The translations under genes and the position numbers were made by a program. A stretch of 64,000 nucleotides of DNA from Anaeromicropila populeti. Lineage in GTDB: Bacteria; Bacillota; Clostridia; Lachnospirales; Lachnospiraceae. The stretch's first letter is position 1. Every line of letters begins with the position of its first letter. The notes under the pieces were generated by a model. That model did no database searches, was not told the origin of the DNA, and worked only from the letters and a program-made list of their open reading frames with translations. Below, in pieces: positions 26,239 through 34,576 of this stretch. The DNA lies in contig NZ_FOYZ01000001.1 of NCBI RefSeq assembly GCF_900112775.1, positions 248,001 through 312,000 of the forward strand, written 5' to 3'.

Positions 26239-27051
26239 TCACTTAGAACATATCTTCCCACATGCATCTGCGCGGCATCTACTACAATGCTTTTTAAACT
26301 TCATTGAGTTATACTTTCCCCTTAATTCATTCTTTAGGGATTGTATTTCTTCCTTGCTCAAACTAGGAACCTTTTCAAATGCCGTCCCTTTCACAGGAAG
26401 AACTGGTATCAGATTCACAGTATAAACATTGAATTGTGAAATATAATCAATCATATCCTCTAACTCATTATCGTTTACACCAGGGATAACAACGATGTTA
26501 ATTTTTAACTTTAAATCTGGTATCTCATCAATGATACGTAAAGCCTCATCCTGTAGCCGCATTACTAATCTGCCCATCTCCACCCCTTGGTACAATTCAC
26601 CATCATATTTTAGAAATTCATATATGTCTCCTAATGTCTCGGCATTTCGTGAGTTCAGCGTTATCGTAACATAATCTAGCTTTGCGTCGATAAACTCATC
26701 CTTATATTTCGATAGATAAAATCCATTTGTACACATACATTTTTTAAACTGGTGAAATTTTTCATTTACAATTTTAAATGTACTAAATAATTCTGTAGGA
26801 TTGGACATTGGGTCTCCAGGACCTGCTACACCTATTATTCTACAATCTGGATAAAGACTAATATTCCTATTGATATAATGTTCAATATCATTAATCTTCA
26901 ATATTTCACTTGTCACCCCAGGTCTCTCCTGGTCACCTGAGATTTGTCTCTTACAAAAATTACATTTTGTATCGCACTTAGGTGCTATTGGCAAGTGAAA
27001 TCTATATCCACTCTCCACATCATCAAAACAAGGATGTACTATTTCGTTCAT
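26239..27051 (-). CDS. nifB: NifB-type radical SAM enzyme (NifB-co / L-cluster synthesis)
   Basis: 270 residues. It carries the complete set of NifB landmarks: HPCF at 6-9, the SAM-cluster motif C26-x3-C30-x2-C33, RPGVTSE, GVAGPGDP, TITLNSRN, IPGVND, and the C-terminal HCSRCRADACGKIC with Cys256 and Cys259, the additional Fe-S ligands that define NifB. NifB inserts carbide and fuses two [4Fe-4S] units into the [8Fe-9S-C] precursor of nitrogenase cofactors. The NifX-like tail of proteobacterial NifB is absent, as in archaeal and clostridial short forms. Its presence argues that the NifDK-like pair here holds a complex cluster. Confidence 0.93.
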   Translation of the reverse strand: MNEIVHPCFDDVESGYRFHLPIAPKCDTKCNFCKRQISGDQERPGVTSEILKINDIEHYINRNISLYPDCRIIGVAGPGDPMSNPTELFSTFKIVNEKFHQFKKCMCTNGFYLSKYKDEFIDAKLDYVTITLNSRNAETLGDIYEFLKYDGELYQGVEMGRLVMRLQDEALRIIDEIPDLKLKINIVVIPGVNDNELEDMIDYISQFNVYTVNLIPVLPVKGTAFEKVPSLSKEEIQSLKNELRGKYNSMKFKKHCSRCRADACGKICSK

Positions 27052-27079
27052 ATTTTTCTCCTATGATAGTATTTATTAT

Positions 27080-28555
27080 TTACTTTTGAAAAGTATCAAT
27101 TGCTTTTGCACGAGAAAACTTGCCATTCTCTGTGTACATAGTTTTCTTATCTTCCTCTTTCATAAGATAAAATTGAATCTCAACTTTATCTGTAGCAGAT
27201 TGTATTTCTCCCATTTTGTTAATGTATTCTTCTATCTTAGTAAAATCTGCAACATTTCCTTTATCATAGAGCACTACAATATTTAATACGAATTTATCAT
27301 CATTGGTCTGCTTTTTATAGATAACAACATCTTTAATATCAAAAAGGCCCTTGATTTTTTGTTCGATACTAGCTGGGTTGATTTTTTTACCATTATTCAG
27401 CACCATTGTATCGTTTTTTCTTCCATTGACATAGAAAAAGCCTTCTTCATCCATTTTACACAAGTCACCTGTCGCTCTTCTTTTCTCCATTCTGTCCAGC
27501 TTTCCATCGATGTAATAACCACTTACAATTGGATTTGGACTATTGGTAATAAGCTCGTCCTGCTGGATTTCCACATCAATAATTGGCTTTCCAACAGAAC
27601 CTATTTTATTCAGGCCCACTTTATTACAGCAGATCATTCCAATCTCAGTCTGTCCATAAATCTGATAGATTTCCATCTCTGCATCACGATAAAATTCCAG
27701 TATATTATTATCGATTGGTGCCATTCCTGTTAATAAGTAACGCATTTTATTACCTAAAATACTCTTTAAGACATCATTTTTGCTTTTTCCATTCTTGTTT
27801 TGCTCATAGCTCAGATTATAGAAAAAGTTAGGTGCAGCTAAAAGAATACTTGGTTCTAAAAGTTTTAGTGAATGAAATAATAACAATTCATTTCCAAGTG
27901 AAATATTAACATGATTCATAATACAGCCCCAGGATAAAAATCTCTGCTGATAATTTGATAAAGGCATAAAAATCATAAATTTATCTTCTGGAGTAAATTC
28001 CATATAATGAAAGAAATTATTTGAGCTCCAAAGAGAACCCTGCTTTGTAATTCCCAAAGCCTTTGGAATTCCAGTTGTACCTGATGAAAACATAATACTT
28101 ATGTCCTTTTCATCATTTTCATCTGGCTGTAGTTCAATCATTGTTGTGGAACCATCCTCTTTCAATAAGGATGCTGCTGCAATCTGCTTTTGTGACAAAT
28201 TGACTGATTTTCTATTTGTAATTACATACTCTGTTTGGAAACTCGTTAGTCGTTCATCTAATAGTTCTTCTTTTTCTCTCCCGTTTGATATAATCGTCTG
28301 TGCACCTATCAGTAATAATGCAGAATCACAAACCAGGAATTCGTAAGTATTTTCAATCTCCAGACCTACAATGCTGCTTGCCTTAATTCCTTGACTAACT
28401 AAATTGCTATAACATTTACTAATATCACAATACATCTCTTGAAATGTCTTCTTAATCGTCTCGTATCCCGATCCATTCCATAAGAGATAATCGATGTGAT
28501 TTTTATCATTGTCTTTCATACTGGTAAAAACATCATAAAAATTATGAAACTGCAA
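27080..28555 (-). CDS. AMP-binding acyl ligase of operon B
   Basis: 491-residue ANL enzyme. Phosphate-binding loop SSGTTGIPKALGIT around residue 155, YGQTEIGMI (A5), RATGDLCKMDEEG (A7) and a C-terminal ENGKFSR motif with the catalytic Lys. Followed directly by an ACP gene and then, upstream in the operon, a KAS III-like gene, so it most likely loads an acid on that ACP. Different subgroup from the ligase of operon A. Confidence 0.88.
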   Translation of the reverse strand: MQFHNFYDVFTSMKDNDKNHIDYLLWNGSGYETIKKTFQEMYCDISKCYSNLVSQGIKASSIVGLEIENTYEFLVCDSALLLIGAQTIISNGREKEELLDERLTSFQTEYVITNRKSVNLSQKQIAAASLLKEDGSTTMIELQPDENDEKDISIMFSSGTTGIPKALGITKQGSLWSSNNFFHYMEFTPEDKFMIFMPLSNYQQRFLSWGCIMNHVNISLGNELLLFHSLKLLEPSILLAAPNFFYNLSYEQNKNGKSKNDVLKSILGNKMRYLLTGMAPIDNNILEFYRDAEMEIYQIYGQTEIGMICCNKVGLNKIGSVGKPIIDVEIQQDELITNSPNPIVSGYYIDGKLDRMEKRRATGDLCKMDEEGFFYVNGRKNDTMVLNNGKKINPASIEQKIKGLFDIKDVVIYKKQTNDDKFVLNIVVLYDKGNVADFTKIEEYINKMGEIQSATDKVEIQFYLMKEEDKKTMYTENGKFSRAKAIDTFQK

Positions 28556-28577
28556 TTATATCACCTTATTCTTTCTT

Positions 28578-28826
28578 TTATTTCGTTGCTAAATAACGAT
28601 TAATCTTATCAATGAAATCCTGAATTGTATTGATACTGTTATCAATTAAAAACTCAGGGCTAAAGGAACATTGATACTTTTCCTCAAGACGAATTAAACA
28701 TCTTAGCCAGCCGATGGAATCAATGTTTACATCGGCTTTAATATTGCTTTGAACTGTAATATTTGAATCCAATGCCATCTCATTTACTAAGTTCAGCACA
28801 AATTCTGTTACATCATTCTCCTGCAT
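28578..28826 (-). CDS. Acyl/peptidyl carrier protein of operon B
   Basis: 82 residues with the phosphopantetheine-attachment serine Ser37 in VNIDSIGWL and the usual acidic helices. Located between the AMP ligase and the KAS III-like gene. Divergent from the operon A ACP (DSI rather than DSL), suggesting separate partners. Confidence 0.88.
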   Translation of the reverse strand: MQENDVTEFVLNLVNEMALDSNITVQSNIKADVNIDSIGWLRCLIRLEEKYQCSFSPEFLIDNSINTIQDFIDKINRYLATK

Positions 28827-28881
28827 ATGCCATCCTTTCTGCCATTCTAAAAATGAACCCAGAGCTTCAACCTACTGAAAC

Positions 28882-29844
28882 TCACACTTTTTGCAATAAT
28901 GAACTATAATAGTTGATATCAAACGTAGGTTCCACATCAGGAGTGTATATCATCAGATACTCTCCCTTATTTATTTCCTGCTGTTCCATATAATCTTTTA
29001 AATTTCTTATAATATCGATATCACACATATGCCCGCCATCAGCAATGTTGTCATAATAAAATAATTCTGGATTCACTTTTGCATAATAGCTATACAAATC
29101 GTGAAATACACTATATCCTGCATTGGGCTGAATGATTTTCCGAATTGTTTTCTCATTACATTTGTATTGCTTCATGGATTCAACCAAGAATTCCGACCCC
29201 TTCTGAATCAAATTCATTCTGCTTAAGGAAGGATCGTGTCGCATCGCTCCATGAATATCATATACTGCATTATTATAATTCAGAGACTTATTATCGCATA
29301 CTTTTAATTCTCCATGAGAGGAGACCAAAGTCAGCCCGACCCCATCTCCCCTCATTGTAAATCCAATATATCTGTCTTCAACATTCTCCCAATAGCAACC
29401 AGAGATAATTAAAATATACTTATCCTCTTCCAGAAGTTTATCTGCTATTTTAAGACCGCATAAGGTTGCTGCACATGGATGCATGATAGGAAGAATCATA
29501 CTATTAGAGAAACCAAAATCAGCTTGTAAACTATGTATAGTAGATACATGATTTGCCCTAAACAAATGTTCATTGCCACACATGATATAGGTCACCTTTT
29601 TCACATCAATATTTGCAGCTTGTAACATCTTATCTACCATCTCATAGACTTTTTCAGAAAATTCCTGTCCATCTTTAAAATATGCAATTCTATCTAATCT
29701 TGTATCCTCTTTGAATCGTTTAATATGTGCATCCATATCTGTTATACTACTTTTTTTGTCTTCTGACAGATTATGAAAAATACCTTCCACATCCATCTTC
29801 TGTTCTGGAAGAAGGTAATCCATATAACATATGTATGAACTCAT
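28882..29844 (-). CDS. KAS III-like (thiolase-fold) acyltransferase/condensing enzyme
   Basis: 320 residues of thiolase fold, FabH/CerJ-like size. The nucleophile is probably Cys124 in MHPCAATLCGL. The segment that in FabH contains the catalytic His (PHQAN) reads IIQPNAGYSV here, and the Asn/Gly region reads NIADGGHMCD, so the His may be replaced by Gln. Such changes occur in KAS III-like enzymes that transfer acyl groups to O or N nucleophiles rather than do decarboxylative condensation. It sits before the ACP and ligase, forming a small loading/transfer module. Confidence 0.72.
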   Translation of the reverse strand: MSSYICYMDYLLPEQKMDVEGIFHNLSEDKKSSITDMDAHIKRFKEDTRLDRIAYFKDGQEFSEKVYEMVDKMLQAANIDVKKVTYIMCGNEHLFRANHVSTIHSLQADFGFSNSMILPIMHPCAATLCGLKIADKLLEEDKYILIISGCYWENVEDRYIGFTMRGDGVGLTLVSSHGELKVCDNKSLNYNNAVYDIHGAMRHDPSLSRMNLIQKGSEFLVESMKQYKCNEKTIRKIIQPNAGYSVFHDLYSYYAKVNPELFYYDNIADGGHMCDIDIIRNLKDYMEQQEINKGEYLMIYTPDVEPTFDINYYSSLLQKV

Positions 29845-29860
29845 ATGACCCTACTTTCTA

Positions 29861-30862
29861 TTAATTATAAATTGATATAATATCTTGATTATTAATTGCC
29901 GGATACAGAATATTATCAATATCTTCCTTTGGAGGTAAAATACCTAATCTTGTAAAGGTATCCAATAGTGACTGATACTCTGCAAAAAATCCACTATTTA
30001 CATGATCAAGATTCATATCTTCCGTTGTTGTTGATGCCAAGTATGCATCAAAACTTCTCTTATCTGATACAAAACGCTCACCGTACAATTTCGCACAAGG
30101 ATCCGCAATTCTAGGTAAATTCATAGCATTTGCAATGTATCGAGTTTCGTTATCTGTTAAATTGACAATTGGTGTAATTTTCGTTATATCAGTATCTGGT
30201 ATACCAAGCAGAATCTTTGGATATGGGCTGAAAAACGAGGTCTGTAACCGGTTAAAATAATATTTGGAAGGATAATTTTTCTTGTCCTCTTCCCATGTTC
30301 TTCCGCTGGATCTGATTGTAAGTGATTCTAACACATATAAAAGATCGAATTTGGTTATTCCAACGGATAATGTCACCTTTTTCCCACTCTTGTATTCTTT
30401 GCTTAAGTATTCACACATTGCTCTATATAGTCCAATAAAGCACATTACACAAGGAGTCTTTGCATTATATATTACGTTTTCGTCTACTCCAGGCGCCTGA
30501 TCTACATATACTGTAGGAATTCCTTTTTCTTCCCAGAACTTTCTTGTGACATCAACTGCTTTTTTCTGTTCGGCAGCATATTGCCACTGTTCAGAATCCT
30601 TTTTAAAAAACTCATCTGGTCGAAATTTCCAAGCTGGAGTTGTGGCAGTTAAGAGTTCAAGCTCCAGATCATTTCTTTCACGATATTTGAATTCATGTAA
30701 CATTAACGCCATTACCTGCGCATCTTTTCCACCTGACATTCCAATTGATACCTTATCGATATCATCTGGAATTAATTCATAATCTTGCACCATTTTACTA
30801 AATTTACTATAGGCCGCTTCAAATACTGGTAAAAATGAATCTTCTTTCATTTTATTATTCAT
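29861..30862 (-). CDS. PP-loop ATP pyrophosphatase (adenine nucleotide alpha-hydrolase family)
   Basis: 333 residues. The PP-loop SGGKDAQVMAL is near residue 44, and a Cys-x2-Cys motif (TPCVMCFIGLYRAM) lies near residue 140, a layout seen in sulfur-transfer enzymes such as TtcA/NcsA-type thiolases and also in N-type synthetases; a further DPCAKLYGERF follows. Related PP-loop proteins install sulfur in thioamide products (closthioamide pathway, thioguanine). Here it is inside operon B between the KAS III-like enzyme and the DapA-type aldolase, so thioamidation or amidation of a pathway acid is suggested. Specific chemistry is unproven. Confidence 0.75.
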   Translation of the reverse strand: MNNKMKEDSFLPVFEAAYSKFSKMVQDYELIPDDIDKVSIGMSGGKDAQVMALMLHEFKYRERNDLELELLTATTPAWKFRPDEFFKKDSEQWQYAAEQKKAVDVTRKFWEEKGIPTVYVDQAPGVDENVIYNAKTPCVMCFIGLYRAMCEYLSKEYKSGKKVTLSVGITKFDLLYVLESLTIRSSGRTWEEDKKNYPSKYYFNRLQTSFFSPYPKILLGIPDTDITKITPIVNLTDNETRYIANAMNLPRIADPCAKLYGERFVSDKRSFDAYLASTTTEDMNLDHVNSGFFAEYQSLLDTFTRLGILPPKEDIDNILYPAINNQDIISIYN

Positions 30863-30913
30863 ATAGTACTTCTCCTTATATCATATCTAACTCTCGTTTG
30901 TGATTTTTAAGCA

Positions 30914-31792
30914 CTAGATAAGTTTTAGCTCTTGTAATACCTGATCCATAGTGGCAGCATTCTTTTCACTCATTGGTGTTAATGGTAATCTTAGCTCGTT
31001 GTTCATATGGCCTGTCTTATACAAAGCGTACTTTACAGGAATAGGATTAGCCTCTAATGACAAGGCTTTGTTCATTTCTATCATCCTTTTGTTAATCGCT
31101 ATTGCTTTCTTTAAATCTCCAGCCATTACCTCATTATATAATTCAACTAACTCTTTTGGCATAATGTTACCGATTACAGAGATAACTCCCTTTCCTCCAA
31201 CAGCAAGCAAAGGAAGGAACGTAGCATCATTTCCTGATAATACTGAGAAATCTTCAGGTGTTCTTGCTACCATTTCAGCAACCTTTTCCATATCAGAGGA
31301 AGCTTCTTTAATTCCAATCATACGGTCCAATTTAGCTAATTCTGCAACTGTATCAACAGATATATCCGTAATTGTTCTTCCTGGTACGTTGTAAATGATA
31401 ATTGGCACTTTTTCTGTTGCATCATAAATCGATTTAAAATGCTGGTATAAACCTGCTTGTGTTGGCTTAACATAGTAAGGTACAACAGACAACACGGCAT
31501 CTACCTCTAATTTCTCTGCCTCTTGTGTCAAATAGATGGCTTCACTGGTAGAGTTTGCACCACAGTTTGCAATAACTTGTATTCTGTTATTAACAAACTC
31601 TTTCGTAAACTTTAACAACTCTACATGTTCTTCCATTGACAGCATAGAGGATTCCCCTGTGCTTCCACATACTACAACACCAGCTATTCCACTATCAATT
31701 AAAGATTCTACATACTTTTTATAACCATCTAAATCAATTTTCCCATTGTTAAATGGAGTGGCAACAGCAATATATATTCCTTCTAACTTCAT
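30914..31792 (-). CDS. dapA: DapA-family class I aldolase (dihydrodipicolinate synthase-like)
   Basis: About 292 residues from ATG 31792 (GGAG upstream; longer upstream frame overlaps the aminotransferase). All family marks are present: GSTGESSML, Tyr in YNVPGRT and the Schiff-base Lys in IGIKEASSD, plus the GNDATFLPLL segment. DapA condenses pyruvate with aspartate semialdehyde; paralogs add pyruvate to other aldehydes. The placement in a natural-product operon next to an aminotransferase may mean a dedicated non-proteinogenic amino acid route rather than lysine supply. Confidence 0.85.
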   Translation of the reverse strand: MKLEGIYIAVATPFNNGKIDLDGYKKYVESLIDSGIAGVVVCGSTGESSMLSMEEHVELLKFTKEFVNNRIQVIANCGANSTSEAIYLTQEAEKLEVDAVLSVVPYYVKPTQAGLYQHFKSIYDATEKVPIIIYNVPGRTITDISVDTVAELAKLDRMIGIKEASSDMEKVAEMVARTPEDFSVLSGNDATFLPLLAVGGKGVISVIGNIMPKELVELYNEVMAGDLKKAIAINKRMIEMNKALSLEANPIPVKYALYKTGHMNNELRLPLTPMSEKNAATMDQVLQELKLI

Positions 31793-31815
31793 GTCTTTGT
31801 CTCCCTTCTCCAATA

Positions 31816-33015
31816 TTATAGATGTTTTGCAAATACCGAATCTAAGATAGCAATGCATTCATCAATTTCTTTTTCGCTAATGTTCAGTGCTGGCATAAAT
31901 CTTAACGTCTTAGGATTTGGTGCATTTATCAATAAAAACTTATCCATGCATTCTTTTGTAATTTCTACTGCAATTTCTTCCTTCAATCCTATTGCCAGCA
32001 GTAGTCCTAATCCTCTGATTTCATTCATGACGGCATATTTCTCCATCAGCATTGCTAATTTACCTTTGAAATACTCATTCATTTTTTGAACATTTCCACA
32101 GATATCCTTATTTTTTAATTCCTTGAATACGGATAACCCAACTGCACATCCTAATGGTGTCATGCTATAGGTTCCACCTTGATCACCTGCTTCAAAACAG
32201 CAGACAGCGTCTTTGGCTAATAATGCTGATAGTGGAAATCCTCCGCCAATTCCTTTGGCTAACGTCATGATATCAGGTTCTATATTGTAGTATTCATACG
32301 CGAACATATAACCCGTACGTCCCATACCAGTCTGAACTTCATCGAAGATTAAAAGAATATTATTCTCATCACAGAGTTTTCTAATTTCTGCTACATATTC
32401 TTTATCTGCAACGATTACGCCAGCTTCACCTTGAACCAATTCAAGCATAATAGCACAAGTATTCTCGTTGATATTCTGTTTGATTGCTTCAATATCGTTA
32501 TATTCTGCCCATTTGAACCCATCTACTTTTGGAGAATATATGTCTTTCCATTTTTCTTTACCTGATGCTGACATTGTGGCAAGTGTTCTGCCATGAAAGC
32601 CATTGACTGCCGTAATGATTTCATATGCTCCATTCTTATATTTAGCCCCATATTTTCTTGCAAGTTTAATGGCGCCTTCATTTGCTTCGGCTCCTGAGTT
32701 TATGAAGAAAACCTTGTCCATGCAAGAACTATTCACTAACTCATCTGCCAGTTGAATTGCAGGCAGGTTATAGTATGATGGACTAGGATTAATTAACGTC
32801 TTAGCTTGTTCCTCCAATGCCTGTACCATTACTGGCGCGCAATGGCCTAAGCAACAGACAGCCCATCCCTGAATCATATCTAAGTATCTATTATTAAATG
32901 TATCCCATAAGTATGAACCTTCACCTTTTTCAAATATTATCTCAGGTCTATCCGTTACATACATAATAGATTTCTTTGCTTTTGCAATATTTTCGTTAAA
33001 CTCTTTTTGCTCCAT
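31816..33015 (-). CDS. Class III aminotransferase (ArgD-like)
   Basis: 399 residues, PLP fold-type I. Family signature: NSGAEANEGAIKLARK, FHGRT, DEVQTGMGRTG, and the PLP lysine in LAKGIGGGFPLSA. Sequence is nearest to acetylornithine / omega-amino-acid aminotransferases. Adjacent to the DapA-type aldolase, it could aminate a keto or aldehyde product of that enzyme. It follows the 63-residue Cys-rich gene. Confidence 0.88.
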   Translation of the reverse strand: MEQKEFNENIAKAKKSIMYVTDRPEIIFEKGEGSYLWDTFNNRYLDMIQGWAVCCLGHCAPVMVQALEEQAKTLINPSPSYYNLPAIQLADELVNSSCMDKVFFINSGAEANEGAIKLARKYGAKYKNGAYEIITAVNGFHGRTLATMSASGKEKWKDIYSPKVDGFKWAEYNDIEAIKQNINENTCAIMLELVQGEAGVIVADKEYVAEIRKLCDENNILLIFDEVQTGMGRTGYMFAYEYYNIEPDIMTLAKGIGGGFPLSALLAKDAVCCFEAGDQGGTYSMTPLGCAVGLSVFKELKNKDICGNVQKMNEYFKGKLAMLMEKYAVMNEIRGLGLLLAIGLKEEIAVEITKECMDKFLLINAPNPKTLRFMPALNISEKEIDECIAILDSVFAKHL

Positions 33016-33045
33016 AGCTTTACCTCACAAACTCTTATTTTTTCA

Positions 33046-33237
33046 TTAACAACATGTTTTTCTTTTGGTTTTCTGCATATCATCCTTTGTTGGTCTTTCA
33101 TAGCTGAAAAGGTCACAGCAGCAATCTAAATCATCTTTCTCCTGTTTTTCACTGTCAGCACTTTCTTCACAACAACATTTCTTTTCGGTTTCCTCATTTT
33201 CACAACAATTTTTTTTCATTTCTTCACTCATTTTCAT
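33046..33237 (-). CDS. 63-residue cysteine-cluster mini-protein
   Basis: Very small, highly charged protein with ten cysteines in four blocks: NCC, KCCC, DCCC and the C-terminal TCC. The rest is mostly Glu and Lys; no signal peptide or membrane segment. ATG 33237 or the second Met (33231) could start it. It lies between the NifK-like and aminotransferase genes with close spacing, so expression with them is likely. I do not recognise the family; a Fe-S or metal chaperone, or a redox buffer, is a guess. A ribosomal peptide precursor is an alternative, but no leader-like layout is evident. Confidence 0.72.
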   Translation of the reverse strand: MKMSEEMKKNCCENEETEKKCCCEESADSEKQEKDDLDCCCDLFSYERPTKDDMQKTKRKTCC

Positions 33238-33246
33238 TCATCCTTT

Positions 33247-34551
33247 CTAAATCATTTTATGTGCATTAACAATTTTATTGTAATAATTCTCAATAAAATT
33301 CAATGTTCCTAAAAATCCTGTGTAACTCTCATCTTTCATGTGAATCTCATATGTTCCAGGATACTCAATGTTAACATAGGCTACTGGCTGATTATTTCTG
33401 ACTGCATAGTATTCTACGTCACTACCAAAAAGCACTTGTACTTCATGAGTCTGTAAAAATGTTATTACTTCTGTTCTGTCATTGGTAACTAATATTTCCT
33501 TAACGGAATAGTTATCTTCTATGTATTGCTTGATTTCTTCTTTCTTATCTAAGTCAGTTGTCTTTATTACGACGTAATCTACAGAATCCTCTAATTCATG
33601 AATCATCAATTCCAACAACCCAAAGGATATATCTTCATACGCGGCAATTGCTTTTGTCAGTCGCTTTATAGATTCAAAATGTCGAAATGTATTAACGCGG
33701 CCTAAGCTGCTTAAAAATTTATTTCTTGCCTGCGTCCTTTTCTCCATCAGTTTTTCTTCCAAATCTAACACTTCCATGTTACATGCCTGGATTACCTTCT
33801 GAACGAATTTCTCAGAGTTCTTTAATCCTATTGGATACGGCACTTGAATATATGGAATCGAAAAAGCTTCCTTCATATACTCAGCACATTGCTTACCATA
33901 ATTCTGGTCAAGCATTACGTTTAGTATAGCGTCAGAATATTCCTTAATCTCCTCTATCTCTGCGTCCAGGAACAGGACTCTTGCTTCCACACCAAATTCA
34001 TGCAAAAGAGCCTTTAACTGTCTTGCGTCTTCCTTCCATGTATAGCTTTTTCCGACTGTAGCAAATATATTTATAATTTGTTGTGGATTACTATTTTTTC
34101 TACAGATAGACTTTACAATCTGATACATCGTCTTATTTAAGCCCTTTATTTGTGAATTGGTAAAACTTCCACCCTCAATGCAAATGACTGGAATCTGTAA
34201 GTCCAGTTTGTTAATACTGCCTTTTATATCATCTCCAATAATCTGAGATCCACATGTGGTAACAACTGCAATTGTACTAGGATGATTTTCATAATACTCA
34301 TCAAGAATTTTCTCAGCAACATCATTTTCGCCCCCAAAAATAGTGGAACGTCTACACATTTCTGTATATGAGAAGTTTAAATTATCGACTATTGATGCTT
34401 CATATGCTGGAAATACACATCCTCGTGGACCATGTATTACAACTGATGCATTTTTTATCTGTGCCATCACTTGGGAAACTCCCAGGATTCCGCATTTTTC
34501 AATAGAATCCAGACATTTCTTATGTACTGTATTATCAATCTCATTATTCAT
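33247..34551 (-). CDS. Nitrogenase-like component 1 beta-type subunit (NifK/NifN-like)
   Basis: 434 residues, oxidored_nitro family. Cysteines at the positions that bind the interface Fe-S cluster: Cys20 (KCGILG), Cys45 (VIHGPRGC) and Cys100 (TTCGSQIIGDDI); the FGGENDVAEKI motif is typical. Shorter than NifK (about 520), nearer NifN. Expected to form an alpha2beta2 complex with the gene upstream and receive electrons from the NifH-like protein. Only one D/K-like pair exists in the window, so separate scaffold (EN) and catalytic (DK) complexes are not both present. Confidence 0.88.
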   Translation of the reverse strand: MNNEIDNTVHKKCLDSIEKCGILGVSQVMAQIKNASVVIHGPRGCVFPAYEASIVDNLNFSYTEMCRRSTIFGGENDVAEKILDEYYENHPSTIAVVTTCGSQIIGDDIKGSINKLDLQIPVICIEGGSFTNSQIKGLNKTMYQIVKSICRKNSNPQQIINIFATVGKSYTWKEDARQLKALLHEFGVEARVLFLDAEIEEIKEYSDAILNVMLDQNYGKQCAEYMKEAFSIPYIQVPYPIGLKNSEKFVQKVIQACNMEVLDLEEKLMEKRTQARNKFLSSLGRVNTFRHFESIKRLTKAIAAYEDISFGLLELMIHELEDSVDYVVIKTTDLDKKEEIKQYIEDNYSVKEILVTNDRTEVITFLQTHEVQVLFGSDVEYYAVRNNQPVAYVNIEYPGTYEIHMKDESYTGFLGTLNFIENYYNKIVNAHKMI

Positions 34552-34576
34552 AATTTCTCCTATGTTTTAAATACAC

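Noticed and set aside
33046-33237. Lasso or thiopeptide precursor peptide
   Set aside because: No leader/core layout, no matching cyclase or protease genes; cysteines are in CC/CCC blocks more like metal sites.
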